Below, piece after piece: positions 1-9,800 of a DNA stretch of 27,139 bases (the first letter of the stretch is position 1; the number at the start of each line of letters is the position of its first letter). The position numbers and the translations under genes were made by a program. Source of the DNA: JASHVB01 sp049522565 (GTDB taxonomy: Bacteria; Pseudomonadota; Alphaproteobacteria; Acetobacterales; Acetobacteraceae); NCBI GenBank assembly GCA_049522565.1, contig JBEKNT010000033.1, forward strand, positions 1-27,139. The letters run 5' to 3'. The notes under the pieces are model-generated. The model saw only the letters and a list, made by a program, of their open reading frames with translations. It was not told where the DNA came from and searched no databases.

Positions 1-112
1 CTTTGCCGGAGAGGTCGAGGCGCGAAGCGACGAGGGTGAGGGGCGTAACGCACGGGGAGGGCTCGTTCGTTACGCCCGTCAACCGGGGGTTCGCGGCGTC
101 CTCTCCGGCAAA
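1..112. repeat. Nested inverted repeat, intergenic
   Basis: Two inverted repeats are nested here. The outer arms TTTGCCGGAGAGG (2-14) and CCTCTCCGGCAAA (100-112) are perfect complements, and so are the inner arms GGGCGTAACG (41-50) and CGTTACGCCC (68-77). The layout resembles dispersed intergenic palindromes of high-GC alphaproteobacteria rather than a terminator, since no T-run follows. It lies just upstream of the first gene. The window edge hides what lies to the left. Confidence 0.55.
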
Positions 113-168
113 CCGGGAGAGATGTGCGGCCCTCTCTCGCCGCCGGCGGGAGAATCAAAGGGGGGGTC

Positions 169-552
169 ATGAAGCGCACGTTGCAAATCGCCGTCGCCTT
201 GGGAAGCCTGGTGCCGATCGGCGCGGGCGCGGCCGGTGCGCTGCTGGGACCGCGCATGCTGGGCGCCGCCGCGGTTGCGTCGGGCGACCTCGACAGCCAT
301 TTCCGCTACCTGTCGGGGCTCTTGCTGGCGATCGGACTGGGCTATGCCTCGACGATCCCGCGCATCGAAACGCACGAAGCGCAGTTTCGCTTGCTGACCT
401 GCATTGTCGTGGTGGGAGGGCTCGGGCGCCTGGTCTCGGTGCTCTCGATCGGGTTTACGTCGCCGACGATGGCAGTGGCGCTGGTCATGGAACTGCTGGT
501 GGCGCCTGGCCTCGCGCTCTGGCAACACCGGGTCGCGCGCCAGGCCAGGTGA
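169..552 (+). CDS. DUF4345-type small integral membrane protein
   Basis: This encodes a 127-residue hydrophobic protein with about four predicted membrane segments: residues near 5-27, around 45-60, 75-95 and 100-118. The stretch DSHFRYLSGLLLAIGLG is characteristic of the DUF4345 family, whose function is unknown. I chose the ATG at 169 because an AAAGGGGGG Shine-Dalgarno-like tract lies just upstream and the protein then begins MKRTLQIAVALG, a normal membrane-protein N-terminus. A GTG at 124 would add 15 residues of low-quality sequence. It lies 66 bases before aroQ on the same strand but has no obvious functional link to it. The family call rests on motif resemblance only. Confidence 0.75.
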   Translation: MKRTLQIAVALGSLVPIGAGAAGALLGPRMLGAAAVASGDLDSHFRYLSGLLLAIGLGYASTIPRIETHEAQFRLLTCIVVVGGLGRLVSVLSIGFTSPTMAVALVMELLVAPGLALWQHRVARQAR

Positions 553-618
553 CACACAAGCCCGGCCAGCCTGAGGCTCCCTCTGGCCTTGCCGGACCCG
601 CTATGCTACGGCCCGATC

Positions 619-1095
619 ATGTCTGCCACCGGTTCACCGCCGCTGATCGCCGTGCTGAACGGCCCGAACATGAACATGCTCGGGCTGCGCCAGCCGCATC
701 TCTATGGCAGCGCCACGTTGGACGACGTCGAGCAACTCTGCGCCGAAACGGCGGAGGTGCTGGGCCTGGCGATCGACTTCCGGCAGACCAACGGCGAGGG
801 CGAGCTGGTATCCTGGGTGCAGGAATGCCGCGGCCGCGCCGACGGCATCATCATCAATCCGGCCGGCTACACCACCACCTCCATCGCGCTGATGGACGCG
901 CTGCTGTCCACCGAACTGCCGGTGATCGAGGTCCACGTGACCAACATCCACAAGCGCGAGGAATTCCGCCAGCACTCCTACGTCTCGAAAGTCGCGGTGG
1001 GAGTGATCGCAGGGCTGGGGGTGCGCGGCTATGCCCTGGCGCTGCAAGCCATGGCCGAACTGCTGCAAGCCGATAGCGAGGGCGCCGCCGCATGA
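619..1095 (+). CDS. aroQ: Type II 3-dehydroquinate dehydratase
   Basis: This encodes a 158-residue cytosolic enzyme that dehydrates 3-dehydroquinate to 3-dehydroshikimate in the shikimate pathway. Family members form dodecamers. Diagnostic segments are LNGPNMNMLGLRQPHLYG near the N-terminus (the Arg and Tyr of the active-site lid), NPAGYTTTSIALMDAL in the middle, and EVHVTNIHKREEFRQHS, which carries the substrate-binding and catalytic His region. The ATG at 619 gives the usual family length; an upstream TTG at 589 would add ten unlikely residues. Its stop overlaps the accB start (ATGA at 1092-1095), so the two genes are translationally coupled. The aroQ-accB-accC order is common in proteobacteria. 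Confidence 0.96.
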   Translation: MSATGSPPLIAVLNGPNMNMLGLRQPHLYGSATLDDVEQLCAETAEVLGLAIDFRQTNGEGELVSWVQECRGRADGIIINPAGYTTTSIALMDALLSTELPVIEVHVTNIHKREEFRQHSYVSKVAVGVIAGLGVRGYALALQAMAELLQADSEGAAA

Positions 1096-1553
1096 CCCGC
1101 ATCCCGTTCGATCCCGATGCGATCCGCATGCTCGCCGCGGTGCTGACCGAAACCGGGCTGTCGGAGATCGAGATCGCCGAGAAGGACAGCCGCATCCGCG
1201 TGGTACGTAGCGCCGCGCCGATGGTCGCGCCGGTCGCGGCCGCCCCTCTGCCGCACACGCCCGCCGCGGTGACCGCGCCGACGCAGGCCTCCGCCGAGGC
1301 GGAACTGGCCGCGCATCCCGGCGCGGTGACCAGCCCGATGGTTGGCGTGGCCTATCTTCTGCCGGAACCCGGCTCGCCGCCGTTCGTTACCGTCGGGCAG
1401 ACGGTTGCCGCCGGGCAGACGCTGCTGCTGATCGAGGCGATGAAGACCTTCAACCAGATCAAGGCACCGAAGGCCGGGACCGTGGCACGCGTGCTGGTGG
1501 CCAACGGCTCGCCGGTCGAGTACGGCGAAGTGCTGATGATTCTGGAAGCCTGA
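1092..1553 (+). CDS. accB: Acetyl-CoA carboxylase biotin carboxyl carrier protein
   Basis: This encodes a 153-residue carrier that shuttles carboxybiotin between biotin carboxylase and carboxyltransferase in the first step of fatty acid synthesis. The N-terminal helix region (1-40) is followed by an Ala/Pro-rich linker (about 42-78). The C-terminal biotinyl domain (78-153) contains the EAMK motif, with Lys118 as the biotinylation site, and ends GEVLMILEA as is typical. The start codon overlaps the aroQ stop, and accC follows after 13 bases. Everything in the sequence fits a functional AccB. Confidence 0.97.
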   Translation: MTRIPFDPDAIRMLAAVLTETGLSEIEIAEKDSRIRVVRSAAPMVAPVAAAPLPHTPAAVTAPTQASAEAELAAHPGAVTSPMVGVAYLLPEPGSPPFVTVGQTVAAGQTLLLIEAMKTFNQIKAPKAGTVARVLVANGSPVEYGEVLMILEA

Positions 1554-1566
1554 GCGCGCTATCGCC

Positions 1567-2904
1567 TTGTTCCAGAAGATCCTCATTGCCAATCGCGGCG
1601 AGATCGCGCTTCGCATCCAGCGCGCCTGCCGGGAGTTGGGCATCCCGACCGTCGCCGTGCATTCCACCGCCGATGCCGAAGCGATGCATGTCCGGCTGGC
1701 TGAGGAAAGCGTAGGCATCGGGCCGCCGCCGGCCAAGGACAGCTACCTCAACATTCCGGCCATCCTGTCGGCCGCCAGCATCACCGGGGCGGACGCGATC
1801 CATCCCGGCTACGGATTCCTCGCGGAGAATGCCCGCTTCGTCGAAATGGTCGAGGCGCATGGGCTGACCTTCATCGGCCCCTCGTCGGCGCATATCGCCA
1901 TGATGGGCGACAAGGTCGCGGCCAAGGCGGCGATGGCCTCGCTTGGCGTCCCGCTGGTGCCCGGGTCGGACGGTGTGGTGCCTGACCTTGCCACCGCGCG
2001 CGCGGTGGCGGATCAGCTCGGCTACCCGGTGCTGGTCAAGGCGGTTGCCGGCGGTGGCGGCCGCGGCATGAAAGTGGCGCCGGATGCGGCGTCGCTGGAA
2101 GATGCGTTCCGCGTGGCGCGCACCGAGGCACGCAGCGCCTTCGGCAACGATGCGGTGTACCTGGAAAAATACCTCGACCGTCCACGGCATATCGAACTCC
2201 AGGTGATGGCGGACGCGTATGGCAACGTCGTGCACTTTGGAGAGCGCGACTGCAGCCTGCAGCGCCGCCACCAGAAACTGCTGGAGGAAGCCGGCTCGCC
2301 GGCCATCACGCCGGCGGCGCGCGATTCGCTCGGGGCGGCGGCCACGGCGGCGCTGCGCAAGCTCGGCTACCGCAACGCCGGCACGCTGGAGTTCCTGTAT
2401 CAGGACGGGCGCTTCGCCTTCATCGAGATGAACACCCGGTTGCAGGTCGAGCACCCGGTGACCGAGATGGTATGCGGCATCGATCTGGTGCGCGAGCAGA
2501 TCCGCATTGCTGCCGGCAGCGAACTTGGCTACGGCCAGGCGGATATCCGGTTCTATGGCCACGCGATCGAGTGCCGCATCACCGCGGAGGATCCGGTCAG
2601 CTTCATGCCGACGCCGGGGCGGGTCACCGCGTTCCACGCGCCAGGCGGGCTCGGCGTGCGCATCGATTCGGCGTTGTATGCCGGTTATGTCGTGCCGCCG
2701 TATTACGACAGCATGGTGGCCAAGCTGATCGTGCATGCGCCGACGCGCACCGACGCGATCAACCGGCTGCGCCGCGCGCTGGACGAGTTCGCGATCCTGG
2801 GCATCCAGACCACAGTGCCGCTGCATCGGCGGATTGTGGATGATCCCGAGTTCCAGGCCGGCGACTACACGATCCACTGGCTGGAGCAATTCGTGGCGCG
2901 GTAG
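1567..2904 (+). CDS. accC: Acetyl-CoA carboxylase biotin carboxylase subunit
   Basis: This encodes a 445-residue ATP-grasp enzyme that carboxylates biotin on AccB using ATP and bicarbonate. The N-terminus FQKILIANRGEIALR is the classic biotin-carboxylase opening. The glycine-rich ATP loop GGGGRGMK is at about 162-169, RDCSLQRRHQKLLEEAGSP is in the middle, and EMNTRLQVEHPVTE at about 287-300 holds metal- and biotin-binding residues. The start is TTG at 1567, which places the conserved MFQKILIANRGE exactly as in homologues; no nearby ATG fits. Length is normal (family about 445-450). It is co-transcribed with aroQ and accB. Confidence 0.97.
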   Translation: MFQKILIANRGEIALRIQRACRELGIPTVAVHSTADAEAMHVRLAEESVGIGPPPAKDSYLNIPAILSAASITGADAIHPGYGFLAENARFVEMVEAHGLTFIGPSSAHIAMMGDKVAAKAAMASLGVPLVPGSDGVVPDLATARAVADQLGYPVLVKAVAGGGGRGMKVAPDAASLEDAFRVARTEARSAFGNDAVYLEKYLDRPRHIELQVMADAYGNVVHFGERDCSLQRRHQKLLEEAGSPAITPAARDSLGAAATAALRKLGYRNAGTLEFLYQDGRFAFIEMNTRLQVEHPVTEMVCGIDLVREQIRIAAGSELGYGQADIRFYGHAIECRITAEDPVSFMPTPGRVTAFHAPGGLGVRIDSALYAGYVVPPYYDSMVAKLIVHAPTRTDAINRLRRALDEFAILGIQTTVPLHRRIVDDPEFQAGDYTIHWLEQFVAR

Positions 2905-2966
2905 ATCTGTCGGTTCTGGTGCCACGACGCTCGTCGAGGTAGGTTCCTGCCGACGGAGGAAGACCG

Positions 2967-3578
2967 ACGGCCACGGCTGAGCAGTTGCAACGGCGCTGGA
3001 CGGCTGAGGAATTTCTCGCCACCGACCAGTGCGCGTTTGGCGACGCCTGGCGCTACGATCTGGTCGACGGCGAGATTGTCGCGCACGCGGCGCCAAGCCC
3101 GGACCATGCTGCCATCTTGTCCGGGTTGACGACCGCCCTCGGCAACCGGCTGCTTGGCAACCGCGATGGGTGCCGTCCCGAAATCGGTAGCGGCGCCGTA
3201 CCGCAGCGGCGGCAACGCAATACGGCGCGGATTCCGGACGCGATGATCCGCTGCGGCGATCACCCAAAAGTTGTGTTTGAGGTCGTGTCGCCACCGGAGA
3301 TGCGGCAATGGCGATCGCGGGACCGGAAACGACTGGATTTGCAGGTTGTCGAAGGCGTCCGCGAGATCGCCGAGATTTACCAGGATGAATACGCATTGCA
3401 CGTCTATCGTCTGGCGCCCGACGGCTCCTGGGGCTTCGAGGCGATCGGTGGCCGGGATGCGACGTTGCACCTCGCCAGCGTCGGCATCGACATCCCGCTG
3501 GCGGAGATTTACGTCTTCACGATCCCGGAACAGGAACCGGATGATCCCGCCGATCGGGCAGCCGAGCCGCCGCAATAA
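2967..3578 (+). CDS. Uma2 family (DUF820) PD-(D/E)xK nuclease-like protein, probable ACG start
   Basis: This encodes a protein of about 203 residues resembling the Uma2/DUF820 family, restriction-endonuclease-fold proteins of mostly unknown role and often present in many copies. Visible family marks are RRWTAEEFLA and RYDLVDGEIV near the N-terminus, PDAMI in the middle, and FEVVSPPEMRQWRSRDRKRL, which aligns with the E-V-x-S-P...D-R-x-K catalytic region. There is no ATG or GTG between the in-frame stop at 2940 and the homologous region. A GGAGGA Shine-Dalgarno (2955-2960) sits six bases before ACG at 2967, which would give (M)ATAEQLQRRW, a typical Uma2 opening. The alternative TTG at 2985 has no ribosome site. 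It may instead be an ATG-to-ACG mutation that weakens the gene. Confidence 0.72.
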   Translation, partial: TATAEQLQRRWTAEEFLATDQCAFGDAWRYDLVDGEIVAHAAPSPDHAAILSGLTTALGNRLLGNRDGCRPEIGSGAVPQRRQRNTARIPDAMIRCGDHPKVVFEVVSPPEMRQWRSRDRKRLDLQVVEGVREIAEIYQDEYALHVYRLAPDGSWGFEAIGGRDATLHLASVGIDIPLAEIYVFTIPEQEPDDPADRAAEPPQ

Positions 3579-3809
3579 CAACCGCCCGATTGGCTGACCG
3601 ATATCGGCCGCTGCGATTCCCTTGTGTCGCGGCCGGCAAAGGCCGGTCACCCACGTCTTTCCTGCGTCCCACGCTGCAAAGTCGTGGGTGGCCGGCCATG
3701 ACACGAGGCTGACGGTGCGCGCGACCGGAGAGTTGGATTTTCGCGCGGTTGGGATCATTCGTCACTCCGACCAGACGGTCTCTCAGATCCGGCTTGTCGC
3801 GATCCAACA
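3579..3809. other. Intergenic region before the giant TPR gene
   Basis: About 230 bases without a supportable gene. It holds the REP-like palindrome listed separately (3631-3700). I see no convincing sigma-70 promoter and no Shine-Dalgarno sequence close to the ATG at 3810. The short open frame at 3622-3831 has no recognisable protein character. Confidence 0.5.
3631..3700. repeat. REP-like extragenic palindrome, copy 1
   Basis: The arms CCGGTCACCCACGTCTTT (3643-3660) and AAAGTCGTGGGTGGCCGG (3678-3695) are complementary with two mismatches, around a 17-base loop. The left arm is preceded by a second small hairpin CCGGC-AAAG-GCCGG (3633-3646), and the right arm runs into CCGGCCATGAC. The same GTGGATGGCCGG...CATGAC layout recurs near 16.37 kb and at the window end, so this looks like one family of dispersed extragenic palindromes. 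Confidence 0.65.
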
Positions 3810-6800
3810 ATGGGCTATTTCTCGATCCTGATGGGCCCGGTCGGATCAGGCAACGCACAGATGAACCGCAACCAGCAACGGTCGGACCGGCAGCCGGCCG
3901 GTGCCGCGGTGCCAGCAGCGTCACCGGCCGTTCAATCGCTGTTCGCCGCTGCCGTCCAACAGCAACAAGCCGGCCGCCTGGACGACGCCGAACGGCTCTT
4001 CCGTCAGGTTCTGGCCGCCGCTCCACGCCATGCCGACAGCCTGCACCTGCTCGGCGTGGTGGCCTACCAGACCGGACGCCTTGACCTTGCCGTCGACCTG
4101 ATGCGCCAGGCGATCGCAGCCAACCCCGAGGAGGCGCAGTACCACTCCAACCTGGGCAACCTGCTACAGCGACAGGGGCGGCTGGACGAGGCGGTCGCCT
4201 GCTATCGCACCGCCATCGACCTCGTCCCCGACCACGCGGGGGCACACAACAACCTCGGCAACATACTGCGGGAGCAGGGGCTGCCCGACGAGGCGATGGC
4301 CTCCTACCGCCGGGCCATCGACGCCAGGCCGGACTACCCGGAGGCGCACAACAACCTGGGCGTCGCATTGCTGGAACAGGGGCGGCTGGACGAGGCCACC
4401 GCCTGCTATCGCAAGGCCGTCGAACTCAAGCCGGACTATCCGGACGCGCTCAACAACCTCGGCAACGCGCTGCGGGAACAGGGGCTGCTGGACGAGGCGG
4501 TCGCGTGCTTCCGCCGGGCGCTCGACCTCAAGCCGGACTACCCGGAGGCGCACAACAACCTCGGGATCGCGTTGCAGGAACAGGGGCGGCCGGACGACGC
4601 GGTCACCAGCCTGCGTACGGCTCTCGATCTCAAGCCGGACGATCCCGAGACGCACATCAACCTGGGTATCGCGCTGAAGGAACAAGGGCGGCTGGACGAG
4701 GCGGCGGCCTGCTTCGGCGGTGCCCTCGACCTCCAGCCGAACTTCCCGGAGGCGCACTACAACCGCGGCAACGTGCGCTGGGAACAGGGGCGGCTGGACG
4801 AGGCGATCGCCTGCTACCGCCGCGCCATCGAACTCAAGCCGGATTACCCCGGCGCCCACGTCAACCTCGGCAACGCGCTGAAGGACAGCGGGCTGCTGGA
4901 CGAGGCGATTCCCTGCTACCGCAGGGCGATCGATCTCCAGCCGGACTACCCCCAGGCATACAACAACCTGAGCATTGTATTGCTGGACCAGGGGCGGCCG
5001 GACGAGGCGATCGTCTGCAGCCGCAAGGCCATCGACCTCAAGCCGGACTACGCGGAGGCACACGACAGCCTGGGCAATGCGCTGCGGGCGCGGGAGTGCC
5101 TGGACGAGGCGATCGCCTCCTATCGCCGCGCCATCGACCTCAAGCCGGACTATCCGGACGCGCACAGCAACCTGGCGATGGCGCTGTTGGCGCACGGGGA
5201 CATGGCGGCGGGTTGGCTGGAGTACGAATGGCGCTGGAAGACGCCGCAAATGATCAAGACCCGCCGCGACTTCGCGCAGCCCCAGTGGCACGGCGAGGCG
5301 GCGGAGGGGCAGACGCTGCTGATCCATGCCGAGCAAGGCTTCGGCGACACGCTGCAATTCTGTCGCTACGCGCCGCTGGCGGCGGCGCGGGGGCTCCGGG
5401 TCATCCTGGAGGTGCCGAGGGCGCTGGTCCGGCTGCTCCGCAGCCTGCCGGGGGTTGCGCAGGTGGTGGCGCATGGCGAGGCCCTGCCGCCATTCGATTG
5501 GCAGTGCCCCCTGCTCAGCATGCCCCTGGCGCTGGGAAACGCCTCGCTGACGACCATTCCCGACAGCGTGCCCTACCTGTATGCCGACGCGACGCAGGTC
5601 GCGGCCTGGCGGGCGCGACTTGCGGCGATGGGCAGGCCGGGCCTCCGCGTCGGGCTGGCGTGGGCGGGCAATCCGCGCAAGCAACTGCCCGTCGGGACGG
5701 CGCTCGATCGCCGGCGCTCGATCGCTCCGGAACGACTGGCACCCTTGTTCGAGCTGCAAGGGCTGCACTTCTTCAGCCTGCAAAAGGACGGTCCCGCCGC
5801 GCCCGCGGACTTCCCGCTGACCGATGTCATGCGTGAGATGGGCGACTTCGCCGATACCGCGGCGCTGATCGCCAACCTCGACCTGGTCATCTCGGTCGAT
5901 ACCTCGGTCGCCCACCTGGCGGCGGCGCTGGGCAAGCCGGTCTGGCTGCTGGACCGCAGCGATCCGTGCTGGCGCTGGCTGGTCGGACGGCGCGACAGCC
6001 CGTGGTATCCGACGCTGCGCCTGTTCCGGCAGCCGGAGCCCGGGAACTGGCAAGCCGTCATCGCCAGCGTCCGGGCAGAACTCGGCGTGTTTGTCGGCGA
6101 TCACGCGCCGCCGACACGCTCGCCCGACATCGTGCCGCTCGGCGTCATCGCCGACCTGCAAGGGCTGTTCGCCGATGCGGTTCGGCACCATCAGGCCGGG
6201 CGCCTGGCTGACGCCGAACGCGTCTACCGAGAGGTTCTGGCAATCGAACCCCGTCACGCCGACAGCCTGCACTTGCTCGGGGTGGTTGGCGGCCAGACGG
6301 GACGCCACGACCTGGCTGCCGACATGATCAGCCAGGCGATCGCGATCAATCCGAAGGAAGCATCATACCATTGCAACCTGGGCATTGCCCTGCGGCAGCA
6401 GCAGCGGCGCGACGAGGCGGTCGGGTGCTTCCGCACCGCGCTCGCCCTCAAGCCGGACTATGCGGACGCCCACAACAACCTGGGAAGCATGCTCGAGGAG
6501 CAAGGGCTGCCGGACGAGGCGATCGACTGCTATCGCCGGGCTATCGACGTCTCGCCGAGCTACCTGGGGGCGTACAACAACCTGGGCAACGCGCTCAAGG
6601 CGCAGGGGCGGCTGGATGAGGCGATCGCCTGCTATCGCACGGCCATCGACCTCAATGCGAACTTCCGCGGCCTGCACAACAACCTCGGCGTCGCGCTCAA
6701 GGCGCAGGGGCGGCTGGACGAAGCGGTCGTGTGCTTCCGCGCGGCCATCGACCTCGACCCGAATTACGCCGTGGCACACAACAACCTCGGCATCGCGTTG

Positions 6801-9800
6801 CAGGAACAAGGGCGGCTGGACGAAGCAACCGCCTGCTTCCGCCGGGCGCTCGACCTCCAGCCGGACTTTGCCGAAGCGCACAACAACCTCGGCACCGCGC
6901 TGGGTGAGCGTGCGCTACAGGATGAGGCCATTGTCTGCTACCGCAAGGCCATCGAACTCAATCCAAGCTTCGCGGAGGCGCACAACAACCTCGGCACCGC
7001 GCTCAGGGCACAGCAGCTTCTGGACGCGGCCATTGCCAGCTACCACCGGGCCATCGATCTCAGTCCGGGCTACGCAGACGCACACGCCAACCTGGCGATG
7101 GCTCTGCTGATGCAGGGCGACATGGCGGCGGGGTGGCAGGAGTACGAATGGCGCTGGAGAACGCCGCACACGATCAAGGCCCGCCGCGACTTCGCGCAGC
7201 CGCAGTGGCGCGGTGAGCCGGCCGAGGGGCGAACGCTGCTGATCCACGCCGAGCAAGGCTTCGGCGATACCATACAATTTTGTCGCTATGCCCCGCTGGC
7301 AGCGGCGAGGGGGCTGCGGGTCATCCTGGAGGGGCCCGGGCCGCTGATCCGTCTGCTGCGCGGCCTGCCGGGCATCGACCGGGTGGTCGAGCGCGGCGAG
7401 GATCTGCCGCCCTTCGATCTGCACTGCCCGATGCTCAGTTTGCCGCTGGCGTTCGGGACCACCCTGGCGACGGTCCCCGGCGAGGTTCCCTACCTGCGCG
7501 CCGACCCGGCCCGGGTGGCGGCATGGCAGACGCGCCTCGCCGAAATGGGCCGGCCGGGTCCGCGTGTCGGACTGGTGTGGGCCGGCAGTTCTCGCCTCCA
7601 CTCGCCCACCGGCATGGCGCTCGATCGCCGGCGCTCGATCGCTCCGGAACGGCTGGCACCGCTGTTCGAGGTGCCCGGACCGCACTTCCTCAGTTTGCAG
7701 AAAGACGGCCCCGCGGCGCCCGCGGATTTCCCGCTGACCGACGTCATGGGGGAGATGGACGACTTCGCCGACACCGCGGCGCTGATCGCCAATCTCGACC
7801 TGGTCATCTCGGTCGATACCTCCGTTGCCCACCTGGCGGCGGCGCTGGGCAAGCCGGTCTGGCTGCTGGACCGCTTCGATCCGTGCTGGCGCTGGCTCAT
7901 CGGGCGGCGCGACAGCCCGTGGTATCCGACGCTGCTTGTGTTCCGGCAGCCGGAGCCCGGCAACTGGCAAGCCGTCATCGACAGCGTGCAATCAGCCCTC
8001 AGCGCGTTTGTCAGCGATGGCGCAGAGATCCGCTCTTTTGTCGGCGACGGTGCCGGGATCTCCGCGGTTGCGCGCGATCGCTCGCCGACGACGGGCTCGG
8101 CGGACACCGTGCCGGCCGGCGTCACGCCCGATGTGCAAGGGCTGTTCGCCGATGCCGTTCGGCATCATCAGGCCGGGCGGCTGACCGACGCGGAACCGCT
8201 CTATCGACAGGTTCTGGCGGCCAATCCGGGCCATGCCGACAGCCTGCACCTGCTCGGCGTGATCGGCGGCCAGACGCGACGCCATGATCTGGCGGTCGAG
8301 ATGATCGGCCGGGCGATCGCGATCAACCCGAATGCAGCGGCATATCATGCCAACCTGGGCATCGCGCTCCAGCAACAAGGGCGGCTGGATGAGGCGGTCG
8401 CTTGCTGCCGCAAGGTCATCGACCTCACGCCGGACGATCCGAAGGCACACATCAACCTGGGCATCGCGCTCAAGCAACTCGGTCGGCCGGACGAGGCGGC
8501 CGCCTGCTTCCGCCGGGTCGTCGATCTCAAGCCGGACTATCCCGAGGCGTTGAACAACCAGGGCAACGCATTGCGGGCCAACGGGCGGCTGGATGACGCG
8601 GTGGCCTGCTACCGCAATGCCATCGACCTCAGGCCCGACTATCCGGAGGCACACAACAACCTGGGCGTTGCGTTGCAAGACCAGAAGCGACCGGACGAGG
8701 CGGTTGCCTGCTACCGCAGGGCCATCGACCTCAAGCCGAATTATCCGGACGCACACAACAACCTTGGCAACATGCTGAGGGAGCAGGGGCGGCTTGGGGA
8801 GGCGGTCGGGTGCTTCCGCCGGGCGCTCGACCTCAAGCCGAAACACGCCGAGGCACACAACAACCTCGCCATTGCGTTGCAGGAACAGGGGCGGCTGGAC
8901 GAGGCAATTGCCTGCTTCGGCATCGCAATCGATCTCAAGCCGGACGATCCGGAGACCCACACCAACCTCGGCATCGCGTTGCAGGCCCAAGGCCGGCTGG
9001 ACGAGGCGGCCGCCTGCCACCGCCGGGCGCTCGACCTCCGGCCGAATTTTCCGGCGGCGCACTACAACCTGGGCAACGTGCGCTGGGACCAGGAGCGCCT
9101 CGACGAGGCGGCCGCAAGCTATCGCCGGGCCGTCGAACTCAAGCCGGACTACGCGGAGGCACACAGCAACTTGGGCAACGTGCGCTGGGACCAGGAGCGC
9201 CTCGACGAGGCGGGCGCAAACTATCGCCGGGCGGTCGAACTCAAGCCGAACTACGCGGTGGCACACAGCAACCTGGGCAACACGCTGAGGCGACAGGGGC
9301 GGCTGGACGAGGCGGTCTCGTACTACCGCAGGGCCATCGATCTCAACCCAAACTACGCGGACGCGCATAACCACCTGGCGATGGCGCTGCTGGCGCAGGG
9401 GGACCTGGCGGCCGGATGGGAGGAGTACGAATGGCGCTGGAAGACGTCACAGATGATCGACGCCCGCCGCGATTTTGCGCAGCCGCAGTGGCGCGGTGAG
9501 CCGGCGGAAGGGCGGACGCTGCTGATCCATGCCGAGCAGGGCCTCGGCGACACGCTGCAATTCTGCCGCTATGGCCCGCTGGCGGTTGCGCGCGGGCTGC
9601 GGGTGATCATGGAAGTGCAGCCGCCGCTGGTCCGGCTGCTGCGGAGCCTGCCGGGGATCGATCGGGTTGTGGCGTGCGGCGAGCCACTGCCGGACTTCGA
9701 TCTGCACTGCCCGATGCTCAGCATGCCGCTGGCGATGGGGACCACACTGGCGACCATTCCCGCTGCCGTGTCCTACCTGCACCCCGACGCGGCGCAGGTC

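Noticed and set aside
3..1076. Long + strand open frame covering the left end
   Set aside because: It overlaps the DUF4345 and aroQ genes in another frame and encodes Arg/Gly/Ala-rich sequence without motifs.
1459..3396. 645-codon - strand open frame opposite accC and Uma2
   Set aside because: Shadow of the accC coding frame; Arg/His-rich and without recognisable domains.
4140..5200. Regular direct repeats that could suggest a CRISPR or minisatellite array
   Set aside because: The period is exactly 102 bases, in frame, without unique spacers; it is the TPR-coding repeat itself.
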